Shown piece by piece: positions 32,225 to 43,707 of a stretch of DNA of 64,000 bases. Numbering within the stretch: the stretch's first letter is position 1; the number at the start of each line of letters is the position of its first letter. Origin of the DNA: Prauserella alba (GTDB lineage Bacteria > Actinomycetota > Actinomycetes > Mycobacteriales > Pseudonocardiaceae). The notes beneath the pieces are model-generated. The model searched no databases. It was not told the DNA's origin and worked only from the letters and a program-made list of their open reading frames with translations. A program made the position numbers and the translations under genes. The stretch is from positions 1,848,841-1,912,840 of the forward strand of contig NZ_JAMTCH010000003.1 in NCBI RefSeq assembly GCF_024171735.1, given 5' to 3'.

Positions 32225-34140
32225 GCCACGACCGCTTCGTCACCTGCGGGCGCGGCTGCGGACGGGGCGCCGTCCGGCTCGTCGCCGTCCCGGTCGCGGA
32301 ACTGGGTGCGGTAGAGCTGCGCGTACCTGCCGTCCGCGGCCAGCAGTTCGTCGTGCGTGCCCTGTTCGACGACGCGGCCCTCGGCGACGACGCAGATGCG
32401 GTCGGCCGCCCGGATGGTGGAGAGCCGGTGCGCGATCACCAGCGAGGTACGGCCGGAGAGAGCTTCGCCGAGCGCCTCCGACACCGCCACCTCGGACTCG
32501 GAGTCCAGGTGCGCGGTCGCCTCGTCGAGCACGACCACGCGCGGCTGGGCCAGCAGCAGGCGGGCGATCGTCAGCCGCTGTCGCTCGCCGCCGGAGAGCC
32601 GGTAGCCGCGCTCACCCACGACCGTGTCGAGTCCGTCGGGCAGCGACCGCACCAGATCGGCCAGCCGCGCCCGGTCGAGCGCATGCCAGATGTCGGCGTC
32701 GGCGACTCCCGGACGCACGTATGCCAGGTTGGCGCGGATCGTGTCGTGGAACAGGTGCCCGTCCTGCGTGACGACGCCGACCGCCGATTTCAGCGTGTCG
32801 AACCCGAGGTCCCGCACGTCGACGCCCGACAGGCGGACCGCGCCCGCGTCGACGTCGTAGAGCCGCGGCACCAGGCCCGCGATCGTCGATTTGCCCGCGC
32901 CGGACGGCCCGACGAGCGCCACCATCTCCCCCGCCTCGGCTCGGAAACTCACGCCGTGGAGCACTTCCTCGCCGCCGCGCTGGTCCAGTGCGGCCACGTC
33001 CTCGAGCGAGGCCAGCGAGTACGAATCCGGGGACGGGTAAGCGAACCGCACCGCGTCGAACTCGACCGACACGGCACCGGCGGGCAGTTCCCGCGGCCGC
33101 TCCTTCTCGGTGATCATCGGGTCGAGGTCCAGCACCTCGAAGATGCGCTCGAACGACACGAGTGCGGTCATCACGTCGACCCGCACGTTGGCCAGTGCCG
33201 TCAACGGTGTGTACAGGCGGGTGAGCAGCAGCGCGAGGGACACGACCGTGCCCGCGGCCAGCTGGCCGTCGAGCGCGAGCCAGCCGCCCAGGCCGTACAC
33301 CAGCGCGAGCGCCAGCGCCGAGACGAGCGTCAACGTCGTCATGAACCAGCGGGTGAGCATGGCGGTGCGCACCCCGAGGTCCCGGACCTTTCCCGCGCGC
33401 TCGGCGAACTGGCCGGCTTCCTCGCGCGGCCTGCCGAACAGCTTCACGAGTGTGGCCCCTGGTGCCGAGAACCGTTCGGTCATCTGCGTCGTCATCGAGG
33501 CGTCGTGTTCCGCCGACTCGCGCTGCAGGTCGGCCATTCGCCGGGCGATCCGGCGGGCGGGGATCACGAAGATGGGCAGCAGGACGAGCGCCAGGAGCGT
33601 CACCTGCCACGACAGGGTGACCATCACCGCCACCGACAGCACCAGCTGGATCACGTTCGTCACGAGGCCGGACAGGGTCGCGGTGAACGTGCGCTGGGCG
33701 CCGATGACGTCGTTGTTCAGCCTGCTGACCAGCGCGCCGGTGCGGGTACGGGTGAAGAAGGCGATCGGCATGCGCTGGACGTGCTCGAACACGGCGCGGC
33801 GGAGGTCGAAGATCAGGCCTTCCCCGATGTGTGCCGACTGCCAGCGTTCGGCGAGCCCGATGGCGGCGTCGGCGACGGCCAGCCCCGCGATGGCCACTGC
33901 CAGCCAGACGACCGCGCTGACGGCGCCGCCGCCGACGATCTGATCGACCACCCGGCCTGCCAACAGCGGCGTCGACACCGCGATCACCGCGGCCACGACC
34001 GTCAGGGCGAGGAAGACGGCCAGGCGCCGCCAGTGCGGCCGGGCGAACGCCGCGACCCGTCGTACCGTGCCCGCCCGCAGGCCTTTCGGGGCATCCGCCG
34101 CGCGCATCGCGCCGCTCATCAATGACCAGCTGCTGTCCAT
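32221..34140 (-). CDS. ABC exporter, fused membrane and ATPase domains
   Basis: Encodes 639 residues. Six membrane helices span about 40-330, followed by an ATPase domain with Walker A GPSGAGKST, Q-loop VVTQDGHLF, signature LSGGERQRL and Walker B VVVLDEATAHLD, plus an H-loop. It is a half-transporter of the MsbA/multidrug type that would work as a homodimer to export a lipid, peptide or drug. The ATG at 34140 follows GGAG. A hydrolase gene overlaps its end. The substrate cannot be told. Confidence 0.9.
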   Translation of the reverse strand: MDSSWSLMSGAMRAADAPKGLRAGTVRRVAAFARPHWRRLAVFLALTVVAAVIAVSTPLLAGRVVDQIVGGGAVSAVVWLAVAIAGLAVADAAIGLAERWQSAHIGEGLIFDLRRAVFEHVQRMPIAFFTRTRTGALVSRLNNDVIGAQRTFTATLSGLVTNVIQLVLSVAVMVTLSWQVTLLALVLLPIFVIPARRIARRMADLQRESAEHDASMTTQMTERFSAPGATLVKLFGRPREEAGQFAERAGKVRDLGVRTAMLTRWFMTTLTLVSALALALVYGLGGWLALDGQLAAGTVVSLALLLTRLYTPLTALANVRVDVMTALVSFERIFEVLDLDPMITEKERPRELPAGAVSVEFDAVRFAYPSPDSYSLASLEDVAALDQRGGEEVLHGVSFRAEAGEMVALVGPSGAGKSTIAGLVPRLYDVDAGAVRLSGVDVRDLGFDTLKSAVGVVTQDGHLFHDTIRANLAYVRPGVADADIWHALDRARLADLVRSLPDGLDTVVGERGYRLSGGERQRLTIARLLLAQPRVVVLDEATAHLDSESEVAVSEALGEALSGRTSLVIAHRLSTIRAADRICVVAEGRVVEQGTHDELLAADGRYAQLYRTQFRDRDGDEPDGAPSAAAPAGDEAVVA

Positions 34141-34310
34141 CACCGCGTCTCCGTCCGCCCTTCGCAACCGCGCCAACCCTCGACATTAGTCGAGCTATGG
34201 TCGGCATATGTCCTGCACAACACCGCCGGACACATGATCCTTCCCGATTTCCGACACGGATTCCCGGCTGCCTCCCCGACGCTGTGACCTGTCGCCTAAC
34301 CTGACACGTC

Positions 34311-35681
34311 ATGGGCAGCCGCCTCGTCGGAGACTGGATACGCGCGGGCTGGGACGAGGGTCCGTCCGGTCGGCCGCTGCGGCTCGATCTCGTGCTCTAC
34401 GCCCTGTGCGGCGGCTACGCCCTGGCGCTGGCCCTCACCGACAAGCACTACGGGTTCCGCGTGTGGGCCGGGTTCGCGGTCGCCGCCTACGGACTGGCCC
34501 TCGCCCACACCCTGTGGCTGCGACTCTCGCCACGGGCGAGCGGACGGTGGGCGTCCCGCTGGACGGGTGTCGGCGTCATCGGCGCCGTCGGCATGCTCGC
34601 CCCGCTGGGCACCCTCCTCGCCCGGCGGCTCACCGGTGGCGACTGGAGTCCCGACCCGAACCAGTGGTCCGCCCAGCCCGAGGTGTGGGTGATCGAACGC
34701 TCCGCCGACCTGCTCACCACGACGGGAACACCGTACGTCGACGTCACGACACTCGGCCGTCCACCCGTCGTCGACGACTACACGCCGTACGGCCCCGTGA
34801 TGCCGCTGTTCGGGCTGCCGCGGGCGTGGTTCGGCGGTACCCCGGTGGGCGATCTGCTCACCGACGCCAGGCTGCTGTTCGCGCTCACGGCCGTGGTGTG
34901 CGCCTGGGGGGCGTGGCGGCTGCTCGGCCGTCCGCGCATCCCCGTCCGCGCCGCGCAGCTCGCCGCGGTGTTCCCGCTGACAGCCCTGACGTGGGCCACG
35001 GCAGGCCCGGATCTGGCGATCGCCGGCCTGCTGATCCTGGGTACGACCCTGGCCGCGGTCGACCGACCGTTGTGGGCCGCGCTCGCCCTCGCGCTCGTGA
35101 CGAGTGCGAAGCTCATCGTGCTCCCCGCCGCGGTGGTCGTGGGCACGCTCGTGTGCGCACGCCTCGGCGCGGGCGCACTCGCCCGGTTCTGCGTCGTGTT
35201 CCTCGGCACCTGTGCGGCGGTGCACCTGCCGGCAGTGCTCATCGACCCGCAGGCCATGGCAGAGCACGTGCTCAGGTTCCCGGCCGGGCTCGGCGCGGTG
35301 TCGTCACCGGCGGCGAGCCCGCTACCGGGTCATCTCATCGCTGCCACGGGCGCGACGGGTGAGGTGATCGCGTTCGTGCTGCTCGGACTCGCAGCCGTCG
35401 CGATCACCTGCTGGCTGCTCGTTCGTCCGCCGACCGGCGGCGCGGACGCGATGCTCCGCATCGCCGTCGGACTGGGCGCATTCACCCTGCTCACACCGGC
35501 GACGAGATTCGGGTACCTCCTGTATCCGGCCGTGCTGCTCGGCGCGATGGTGTGTCTTCGTGACCGAGAGCGTCTCCGTGCCCATGAGGACGCACGTGGG
35601 CGTTCGGCCGGCACCTCCGCACGGGACGACCGAGGTGAGGGTCACGAGGCGCGGAGTTCTGCTGCACCTACTTCGTCGTGA
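34311..35681 (+). CDS. Polytopic membrane glycosyltransferase (GT87/mannosyltransferase-like)
   Basis: Encodes 456 residues with about ten hydrophobic helices. The N-terminal extracytoplasmic loop DWSPDPNQWSAQPEVW and the PVVDDYTPYGPVMPLFGLP segment match polyprenol-phosphate-sugar-dependent GT-C enzymes (DUF2029/GT87). These add mannose or arabinose to cell-envelope lipoglycans. The C-terminal tail (about 60 residues) is polar and unconserved. It is divergent from the ABC exporter and converges on the small HTH gene 21 bases beyond its stop. Confidence 0.72.
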   Translation: MGSRLVGDWIRAGWDEGPSGRPLRLDLVLYALCGGYALALALTDKHYGFRVWAGFAVAAYGLALAHTLWLRLSPRASGRWASRWTGVGVIGAVGMLAPLGTLLARRLTGGDWSPDPNQWSAQPEVWVIERSADLLTTTGTPYVDVTTLGRPPVVDDYTPYGPVMPLFGLPRAWFGGTPVGDLLTDARLLFALTAVVCAWGAWRLLGRPRIPVRAAQLAAVFPLTALTWATAGPDLAIAGLLILGTTLAAVDRPLWAALALALVTSAKLIVLPAAVVVGTLVCARLGAGALARFCVVFLGTCAAVHLPAVLIDPQAMAEHVLRFPAGLGAVSSPAASPLPGHLIAATGATGEVIAFVLLGLAAVAITCWLLVRPPTGGADAMLRIAVGLGAFTLLTPATRFGYLLYPAVLLGAMVCLRDRERLRAHEDARGRSAGTSARDDRGEGHEARSSAAPTSS

Positions 35682-35702
35682 CGCTCCTGCTGCTGCTCGG
35701 CG

Positions 35703-35912
35703 CTACTTCTTCTTGACGCGCGTGGCGCCGCCGCGACCCCGGAGCTGCACACCCGACTCGGACAGCACGCGGTGCACGAAGCCGTAGGACCGGCCGGTCG
35801 ATTCGGCCAGGGAACGGATGCTCGCGCCCTTCTCGTACTTCTTCTTCAGGTCGGCGGCGAGCTTGTCACGCGTGTTCCCGGTGATACGCGCGCCCTTCTT
35901 GAGGTCAACCAC
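35703..35912 (-). CDS. Small helix-turn-helix DNA-binding protein
   Basis: Encodes 69 residues. A lysine-rich N-terminus (VVDLKKGARITGNTRDKL) leads into a single HTH (KYEKGASIRSLAESTGRSYG, then FVHRVLSESG) and ends RGRGGATRVKKK. Near-identical small proteins are widespread in actinobacteria. They appear to bind DNA but I know of no settled target. GTG at 35912 is chosen since AAGGTGG lies 6 bases upstream; the longer in-frame extension has no conserved content. Confidence 0.85.
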   Translation of the reverse strand: MVDLKKGARITGNTRDKLAADLKKKYEKGASIRSLAESTGRSYGFVHRVLSESGVQLRGRGGATRVKKK

Positions 35913-36157
35913 GTCGATCCACCTTCCGCCTGTTCGTGTTCTGGGCCACATTCGGCCCCCGTGGTCGCAATGATCGAACACCAGCGGCCGGAATGCCAGA
36001 CGAGAACGGGAAAAGGCGGTGGAAGCACGGAAATGTTGCGCCGATCCGGTATTTGCGCACGTCAACTAACGATCGGCCAGCTTTCTTGGCCGTCCGTCAA
36101 CGACAGGTCACAGACCCCGAAATCGGGCCGAAAACCGCCCCTGCACGGCGATTGTCG

Positions 36158-37786
<1,629 letters not shown>

Positions 37787-37980
37787 AGGGAACTCCGTGG
37801 CGTCGGTTCGGAAGGTGGAGACGTCCGTGCATGCCGCTGCCCATCCGGCGCGCACACGCGGTGCAGGCGCACGGCACGGCGCAGAAGCACGAGCAGAGGC
37901 GCGGGGCTACTCCAGCAGAACGACCACGGGCCCGAGTGTACGGGCCACCCGCAACGGACTTTCCGCCCCGGTGACCGCGG

Positions 37981-38646
37981 TCACCGCAGGACGACCTCGA
38001 CGGCCCGCGCCCGGCTCGCCGCCTCGTCGAGCACGGCCCTGCGGGGTTCGGCCACGTCGAGCACGCGGGGCAGGGCGAGGTCGAACAGCTGCTGCAGGCG
38101 CGGATCGTCCCGCAGTTCGTCGAGGGCCGCACGGTCACCGCCGAGCACGACACCGTCCAGTTCGGACGCGGCCGGGGCGAGGACGTCGGCCGCGTCGTCG
38201 GCCGCCGCACGCAGCGCCTGCCGCGCCTGGCCGTCCCTGCGCCGCGCGAAGCGCTGCTGCGACCAGCCACCCGCCGCGCTGCGGCCGTGCACGAGATGCC
38301 GGTCGGTGCGCGAGACGACGACGGACGACCCCTCGGCGATGCCGACACTGTGCGCGCCGAGCCGGACCAGCAGCAGGCCGATCCGCCGCGGCGCGGCCAC
38401 GTGCTCGACGAGGTCGGCCACGGCGAGCCCTTCGCGGTGGCCGTGGCCCGCCTCCAGCGGGGCGAACGGCACGTCAACGGTCGCCGTGGTGCCGTCACCC
38501 GCGGTCACGACGACCCGAGTCGGTGTCACGCTTGTCGAGGCCGCACCGCCGTTGCGCGCGGCGAACCTGTCGAACCACCCTGCGAGGCGTTCCGGCTCCA
38601 CCTCGACGGCCTTCCCGCCACCGCTGACCTGCCGCACGCGCGCCAT
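37981..38646 (-). CDS. acVLRF1-family peptidyl-tRNA hydrolase (Vms1-like release factor)
   Basis: Encodes 221 residues. The core motif GGWSQQRFARRRDGQ matches the Vms1/VLRF1 loop, in which the glutamine drives release of stalled nascent chains from tRNA on 50S ribosomes. The N-terminal half is a predicted alpha/beta domain (VEPERLAGWFDRFAARN), and the C-terminal half a helical bundle ending ARAVEVVLR. The ATG at 38646 is used; an in-frame ATG seven codons earlier is possible since neither has a strong ribosome site. The role is inferred from the family, which is distinct in actinobacteria. Confidence 0.85.
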   Translation of the reverse strand: MARVRQVSGGGKAVEVEPERLAGWFDRFAARNGGAASTSVTPTRVVVTAGDGTTATVDVPFAPLEAGHGHREGLAVADLVEHVAAPRRIGLLLVRLGAHSVGIAEGSSVVVSRTDRHLVHGRSAAGGWSQQRFARRRDGQARQALRAAADDAADVLAPAASELDGVVLGGDRAALDELRDDPRLQQLFDLALPRVLDVAEPRRAVLDEAASRARAVEVVLR

Positions 38647-39178
38647 GGCGTCACCGTATGCCGACATCCCCGTGGATGTGTGCGGAGGTGCCGCCTTCGG
38701 AGGGGCCGCGTTCGCCGTGGCGTGGTTTCGGTCTGGCGTGGTTTCGGTCGCCCGGCGGGAGGCCACACGGTCGGCCGGCGTTGGATCACGGCCGGCGGGC
38801 TGGGCTGGTGCCGCTCCCGGAGCTCGTTCCCCTTTCGGGCGCGCCCCGTTCTCCGAATGTGGCGCCACGTCGGACGGACAGTCCGGGACGATCACGAATC
38901 TGGAAAACTACTGCCCGGCTGGTTCACCTCGAGATAGAAGCTTGGGGTTCTCGGGGTTTTTCGCCTTGCCGGCTGGGCAGGTCTCCGGGATGGGCACCGG
39001 CTCCGTGCCCTCCCGTCGACCTGGCGTTGTGGGTATCGCGCTGCATCCAGGCGCAAGGTTGCGTTGGTTTGCTCCGGTGAGGTTCGCGGGTTGCGCCCTG
39101 CCTGCAGCGTGATGTTGTCCGGGGCAGGTCGACGGGAGGGCACTTCGCTGCAGGCGCGCACCTGTCGGTGATACTGTT
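38647..39178. other. Gene-free stretch upstream of the DUF222 remnant
   Basis: No convincing reading frame covers these 532 bases. They hold a 16-base tandem duplication (38718-38749), a long palindromic element (39005-39143, listed separately), and mixed-composition sequence. The stretch may be the remains of a mobile or repeat-associated element. Confidence 0.6.
39005..39143. repeat. Long two-armed imperfect palindrome
   Basis: A perfect 19-base arm (GTGCCCTCCCGTCGACCTG, 39005-39023) pairs with 39125-39143. Inside, 39041-39056 pairs with 39091-39107 with small mismatches and a bulge, separated from the outer arms by 17 bases on each side. The whole would fold into a branched hairpin with a loop of about 34 bases. 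Confidence 0.8.
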
Positions 39179-39194
39179 TCGAACTATAGTTCGG
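39179..39194. promoter_or_regulatory. LexA/SOS box
   Basis: TCGAAC-TATA-GTTCGG matches the actinobacterial SOS box TCGAAC-N4-GTTCGA with only the last base changed. It is 13 bases before the GTG of the DUF222 remnant and overlaps -10-like sequence (TACTAT, 39196-39201, close by). In mycobacteria some 13E12/DUF222 repeat genes are known to carry such boxes. Confidence 0.75.
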
Positions 39195-39207
39195 TACTAT
39201 ACGTGGT

Positions 39208-40023
39208 GTGACTGGTTCTGGGGATGGTGCTGCCACGGCCGTGTCGCTGCGATGCCGGCGGGCGCAGGTTGATGCCGAGGAGATGGTGCTGCTCGCCTCG
39301 CTGACCTCGGGTGAGCGCGAGTGGCGGGAGATCGCCGACGAACTGGCCCCGGAGCTTCGTGTGTCACCTCTGGAGGTCGAGCGGCGGATCCGGAATCGGT
39401 TGATCCGACCCGGCGCATGCCCGACGTTCTGGCGGCCATGCAACGCGGGCAGGTCGAGCTCTACGGCGCCCATCGCGTGCTATGCCCGGGTGGACGCGAT
39501 GGCCCGGGCGCTGCGGTGGGACGGCGAAAACCGCACGCTCGACCAACTCCGCGCCGACATCACCGCCGACCTACTACTCGGCCGCGACTCCGGCGCACAC
39601 GTGCCGGAAGCGGCGGCGATGGTGTATCTGCACCTGCCCATCGATACCGCCCTGTCGACCTCCGAGACCGGCTGCGAACTAGACGGCTACGGACCCATCC
39701 CCGCCGCCATCGCGCGCGAGATCATGACCAACTCGAACAGCACCTGGCGCGCCGTGCTCTGCGACCCCGCCACCGGCCGGCCCACAGCACCACCACCGTC
39801 ACCACACCCAACCGCACCACCCACACCGGACACCAAGACCCCGTCCTCACACCACGCCCATCGCGGCGGCCGCGGCCGAAACAACCGGGATCACAACGAC
39901 AACCGGGACCGTCACGACAGCCGGGACCACGAACATCGCCGCTCCTCGACGAACCACCGTTCTAGCCGTACTCGGCCAGCAGGTGCCGCACGGAGCGGCC
40001 ACGACACCGGCGTGGAGTCGTAA
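39208..40023 (+). pseudogene. Decayed DUF222 / 13E12-type gene (HNH part lost)
   Basis: A 271-codon frame is open, but it does not make a coherent protein. The first 65 codons resemble DUF222 (SGEREWREIADELAPELRV). Then a frame jump near 39400-39480 places the true continuation (DVLAAMQRGQVELYGAHRV) in another frame, and much of the DUF222 core is missing. The frame returns at NRTLDQLRADITADLLLG and YGPIPAAIAREI, which are typical DUF222 C-terminal motifs. The following HNH endonuclease region is replaced by proline/threonine- and Arg/Asp/His-rich sequence with an 18-base imperfect tandem repeat (about 39888-39930). A preserved SOS box precedes it. I infer a degraded relative of REP13E12-like genes. 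Confidence 0.7.
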
Positions 40024-40186
40024 CGCGCAGGGCTGTTCTCCGGCCGCAGCAGTGTGTGGCCGGCGGTGTTGTGTGGTCGATCGTCGTTGCGCCGCCACCC
40101 GCGACGCGGCGCTCCACCCCCCCGTCCGCGATGGATGGCATCGCCTCACGAGACAGCCGGCGCCCAATGACCCCGCGAAACCGGCG

Positions 40187-41749
40187 TCACAGCACGAACG
40201 AATCCGACCACGGCTGGCCGCCGCGGCCGGTGATGGCCTCGAGCATGGTCGACGCCTGCGCATCGGTCAGCGAGGCGACGAAGTCGACCACCGCACGGCC
40301 GCGCGCGAGTCCGCGCACGGCGTCGGCGCCCTCGACCCGCTCCCCCGCCGCTCCGACCAGCAGGCCCGGGTCCTCCCTGACCAGCCGGCCGTACTCGCCG
40401 CTCGCCAACGCCACCAGGTCGTGCAGCTTGCGGGGCAGCCTGTCTGCCTCGTCGCGGTCGCCGAGCCAGCTGTCGAGCGCATCCACCAGTGACGTCAACA
40501 AGGCCGCCTGCCCACGTTGGTGCAACGCGAAGTCCGGCCGCTGCAAGACGAACTGCCGGTGCACGAACTTCAGGACCTGCACCTCGTGCCACTGCGGCTG
40601 CCGCAACGTCACGTGCCCGCTGCGAGTCGTCGGCGACGGCGTCACGATCACCCCGTCCGCCAGCCGCGCCGTCCAGCGCGCCGAGAACGCCGCCATCGCC
40701 TGCTCGGCCTCGACCGACCCGTCGAACGGACTCGCCAGCAGGCCGTCCACCAACTGGTGCTGAACCCGCGCGACCGCACCGGCGAACACCGCATCGTCGG
40801 CGATCCACGCGTCCTTGGCATGCAGCCGCCGCCGCAGCGCCTCCAGTGACCGGCCGGGGTGGCCGTGCACCTCCCGCAACGTCTCGTCCGACAGCGCGGC
40901 GAACGCGCCCGGCTCGGCGAGCCATCGGCCCAGCTCCGTGGCGACGGAGGCGTGCTGCAGCACCCCGATCCGGTGGAAGTCCTGCAGGTCGTGAATGGCG
41001 TAGGCGATGTCGTCGGCGAGGTCCATCACCGAGGCCTCGACGGTCTGCTGCCACGGTTCGACGAGATCGGCGAACGGCGCGCGGGCCTGGTCGACATCGT
41101 CGAGTTCGGTGACGTACGCCGAGAACTTCGCCGACCCGGTGCCCGGCTCCTCACCTTCGGCGGCACCCCGCGGCGGTTCGTCCATCGTCGCCGGATGCGG
41201 CTCGGGACGATGGAGCCGCAACCACGGGTACTTCAACAAGGCGGCGCGCGTGGCCGCCGTCAGGTTCAGACCCTCGGGCGTCGGGCCACCCACCTCCGTG
41301 GTCGTCACGATGCGGAACGTCTGCGCGTTGCCCTCGAACCCGTCGGACAAGCCGTACCGGCGCCGCGCGATGCGGTCGAGGACCTGCTCGCCGAGATGCC
41401 CGAACGGCGGATGCCCGAGATCGTGGCCGAGCGCGGCGGCCTCCGCGACGTCCGGATCGCACCCGCCGAGCTTGCCGATGACGGCGGCAGCCTCCGCGTC
41501 CGCTCCGAGACGTTCCGCGATCGCCCGCGCCACCTGCGCGACTTTGAGGCTGTGGGTGAGCCGATTGTGCAACAGCCCCGAGCCACCGGTGCTGACGACC
41601 TGCGTGACACCCGACAGCCGAGCGAAGAACGGCGAACCGGCGATGCGGTCCCGGTCGATGCGGAAGGGACTGCTCACCAGGTCCGCGAAGCCTCCGGCCT
41701 CCATCTCGGCGTTCCGTCGTGTCGTGCGCGTGGTGTCTGCAGCTCCCAT
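40187..41749 (-). CDS. dgt: Deoxyguanosinetriphosphate triphosphohydrolase-like (dGTPase)
   Basis: Encodes 520 residues of the HD superfamily. The metal ligands are in [10 protein letters not shown] (His) and [11 protein letters not shown] (His-Asp), with further HD-domain residues in [16 protein letters not shown]. Family members hydrolyse dNTPs to nucleoside and triphosphate and balance precursor pools. The ATG at 41749 is preceded by a -10-like TAGTGT with no ribosome site, suggesting a leaderless mRNA. The insert around residues 160-200 ([15 protein letters not shown]) is probably a loop. Confidence 0.85.
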   Translation of the reverse strand: MGAADTTRTTRRNAEMEAGGFADLVSSPFRIDRDRIAGSPFFARLSGVTQVVSTGGSGLLHNRLTHSLKVAQVARAIAERLGADAEAAAVIGKLGGCDPDVAEAAALGHDLGHPPFGHLGEQVLDRIARRRYGLSDGFEGNAQTFRIVTTTEVGGPTPEGLNLTAATRAALLKYPWLRLHRPEPHPATMDEPPRGAAEGEEPGTGSAKFSAYVTELDDVDQARAPFADLVEPWQQTVEASVMDLADDIAYAIHDLQDFHRIGVLQHASVATELGRWLAEPGAFAALSDETLREVHGHPGRSLEALRRRLHAKDAWIADDAVFAGAVARVQHQLVDGLLASPFDGSVEAEQAMAAFSARWTARLADGVIVTPSPTTRSGHVTLRQPQWHEVQVLKFVHRQFVLQRPDFALHQRGQAALLTSLVDALDSWLGDRDEADRLPRKLHDLVALASGEYGRLVREDPGLLVGAAGERVEGADAVRGLARGRAVVDFVASLTDAQASTMLEAITGRGGQPWSDSFVL

Positions 41750-41756
41750 GCGCGAC

Positions 41757-41762
41757 ACACTA
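41757..41762 (-). promoter_or_regulatory. Candidate -10 element of the dGTPase gene
   Basis: TAGTGT read on the minus strand lies 7 bases before the ATG at 41749. No Shine-Dalgarno sequence is seen, so leaderless transcription is likely. Confidence 0.45.
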
Positions 41763-41889
41763 TGTGACCACCGGCGGCCGATGGGGTGTGCCGGCCGAAT
41801 CGTTCGGCACCCGCCCGTCGCAACCCGATGCACCGGAACCGGTGACCCACACCTCGTTGCGCACATACTTCCAGTTCACAGGCTTGCGA

Positions 41890-41909
41890 CTGACTGATGT
41901 GCCAGTCAG
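41890..41909. promoter_or_regulatory. Palindromic operator of the XRE-TetR gene
   Basis: CTGACTG-N6-CAGTCAG is a perfect 7-bp inverted repeat 41 bases before the start at 41951. A second repeat, CTTGCG-N5-CGCAAG, follows at 41913-41929. Both lie between the divergent dGTPase and regulator genes and fit autoregulation. Confidence 0.65.
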
Positions 41910-41950
41910 CCCCTTGCGATCACCGCAAGCAATTACTACGGTCCAGCGAC

Positions 41951-42805
41951 ATGGCCGACACGGATGGACTGCGCGACCGAGTCCGGGGACTGCTCCCCGC
42001 GAAGCCCGGCGCGCAGCGGGAGTTCGCCACGGCGATCGGACTCGACGAAACGAAACTGTCGAAATCGCTGAAGGGAACCCGCAGGTTCTCGCCCCACGAA
42101 CTCGTCCGCATCGCCGAACACTCCGGGGCCACGGTGAACTGGCTGTTGAACGGCAGCGACGACGCCGCGACCGTCACCGCGGTGCCCGCCCCGTCGGCGA
42201 GCTCCACACAGGACGGTCCACAGCCGGAGACCCGCAGGAGAATCCTCGAAACCGCGTGGGAGCTCATCGCCGAGCGTGGCTACCACCACGTGCGCATCGC
42301 CGACATCGCCAAGGCGTGCGGCCAGAGCACGGCGAGCATCCATTACCACTTCCCCACCAAGAAGGCCGTGCTCACCGAAGCGCTGCGGCGCAACGTGAAG
42401 CTCGCGTTCGACCGGCAGGTCGCCGAGCTGCACACCATCGACAACGCACACGACCGGCTGCTGCGGCTCGTCGAGCTGCAGCTGCCCACCGACGGACTGC
42501 TCCACGACGAGTGGTCGGTCTGGCTCCAGGTGTGGAACGAGTCGGCGCTCAACCCCGAGATGCGCGAACTCTACTGGGACTCCTACGACCGGTGGTTCCA
42601 CACGATCGCCATGACCATCCGACGTGGACAGGAGCAAGGGGTCTTCGCCGAGCAGGACCCCGATGCCATCACCACACAGCTGAGCGCGCTCGTCGACGGG
42701 CTCGGCATCCAGGTGCTCACCGGCAAACCGGGCAGCTCGGTCGAGGCCATGCGGGAGCACCTGAAGGACTTCATCGACCGCACCATCGCCGGAAAAGGAA
42801 TGTGA
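41951..42805 (+). CDS. Fused XRE-type HTH and TetR regulator of the carnitine-type operon
   Basis: Encodes 284 residues. Residues about 15-70 form a Cro/C1-type HTH ([20 protein letters not shown], then [21 protein letters not shown]). A serine/proline linker leads to a full TetR module: HTH at about 100-145 ([20 protein letters not shown] and [15 protein letters not shown]) and a ligand domain. Two DNA-binding domains in one chain is unusual for TetR proteins. Directly downstream, with an 8-base gap, is the beta-keto acid cleavage gene, so it heads the operon and probably controls it. No good ribosome site precedes 41951. Confidence 0.85.
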   Translation: MADTDGLRDRVRGLLPAKPGAQREFATAIGLDETKLSKSLKGTRRFSPHELVRIAEHSGATVNWLLNGSDDAATVTAVPAPSASSTQDGPQPETRRRILETAWELIAERGYHHVRIADIAKACGQSTASIHYHFPTKKAVLTEALRRNVKLAFDRQVAELHTIDNAHDRLLRLVELQLPTDGLLHDEWSVWLQVWNESALNPEMRELYWDSYDRWFHTIAMTIRRGQEQGVFAEQDPDAITTQLSALVDGLGIQVLTGKPGSSVEAMREHLKDFIDRTIAGKGM

Positions 42806-42813
42806 CACCCTCC

Positions 42814-43707
42814 ATGCAGGACAGAGTCATCGTCACCGCCGCCCTGACGGGCGCGGGCGACACCGTGGGCAAGAGCGAGCACGTGCCGGTCTCGCCCGAG
42901 CAGATCGCCGACGACGCCGTCGCCGCCGCGCACGCGGGCGCCGCCGTCGTCCACATCCACGTACGCGACATCGACACCGGCCAGGGTTCCCGTGACGTCT
43001 CGCTGTACCGCGAGGCCGTGCGCCGCATCCGCGAGTCCGATGTGGACGTCGTCGTGAACCTGACCGCGGGTATGGGCGGCGACCTGTTCCTCGATCAGGA
43101 GGACCCGCTCAAGCCCGTCGACGGCACCGACCTGGTGAACGCGACCGACCGGCTGCCGCACGTCGAGGAGCTGCTGCCCGACATCTGCACCCAGGACTGC
43201 GGCTCGCTCAACTTCGGCGAGGGCAGCCAGCTCTACGTGTCCACCCCGGACATGCTGCGCACCGGACTGAAGCGGATCCAGGAACTCGGCGTGAAACCCG
43301 AACTGGAGATCTTCGACACCGGTCAGCTGTGGCTGGCCACGAAGCTGATCGAGGAAGGCCTGATCGACGCGCCCCCGCTGTTCCAACTGTGCATGGGCAT
43401 CCCCTACGGCGCCCCTGCGAACCCCGAGCTGCTGCAGACGATGGTGAACATGCTGCCCGAGGGCTCGCAGTGGGCCTCGTTCGCGATCGGCCGTAACCAG
43501 CTGCCGTGGGTGGCTCAGTCGGCCCTGCTCGGCGGGCACGTGCGCGTCGGCCTCGAGGACAACCTGTACCTCGCCAAGGGGGTCAAGGCGACCAACGCCC
43601 AGCTGGTCGAACGCGCCGTGAGCATCGTCGAGGGCCTCGGCGGCACCGTCGCCACCCCGGACGAGGCACGCGCCCAGCTGAACCTGAAGGGAACCGACCG
43701 TGGCTGA
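42814..43707 (+). CDS. Beta-keto acid cleavage enzyme, probable dehydrocarnitine type
   Basis: Encodes 297 residues of the BKACE family (DUF849). The metal site HIHVRD and the [11 protein letters not shown] segment are visible, with the N-terminal [13 protein letters not shown] and C-terminal [14 protein letters not shown]. These enzymes split a beta-keto acid with acetyl-CoA into acetoacetate and a new CoA thioester. Next to L-carnitine dehydrogenase and a thioesterase, the likely substrate is 3-dehydrocarnitine, giving betainyl-CoA. ATG 42814 is chosen by family start; a GTG four codons earlier (42802) overlaps the previous stop and cannot be excluded. Its stop overlaps the next gene. Confidence 0.85.
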   Translation: MQDRVIVTAALTGAGDTVGKSEHVPVSPEQIADDAVAAAHAGAAVVHIHVRDIDTGQGSRDVSLYREAVRRIRESDVDVVVNLTAGMGGDLFLDQEDPLKPVDGTDLVNATDRLPHVEELLPDICTQDCGSLNFGEGSQLYVSTPDMLRTGLKRIQELGVKPELEIFDTGQLWLATKLIEEGLIDAPPLFQLCMGIPYGAPANPELLQTMVNMLPEGSQWASFAIGRNQLPWVAQSALLGGHVRVGLEDNLYLAKGVKATNAQLVERAVSIVEGLGGTVATPDEARAQLNLKGTDRG

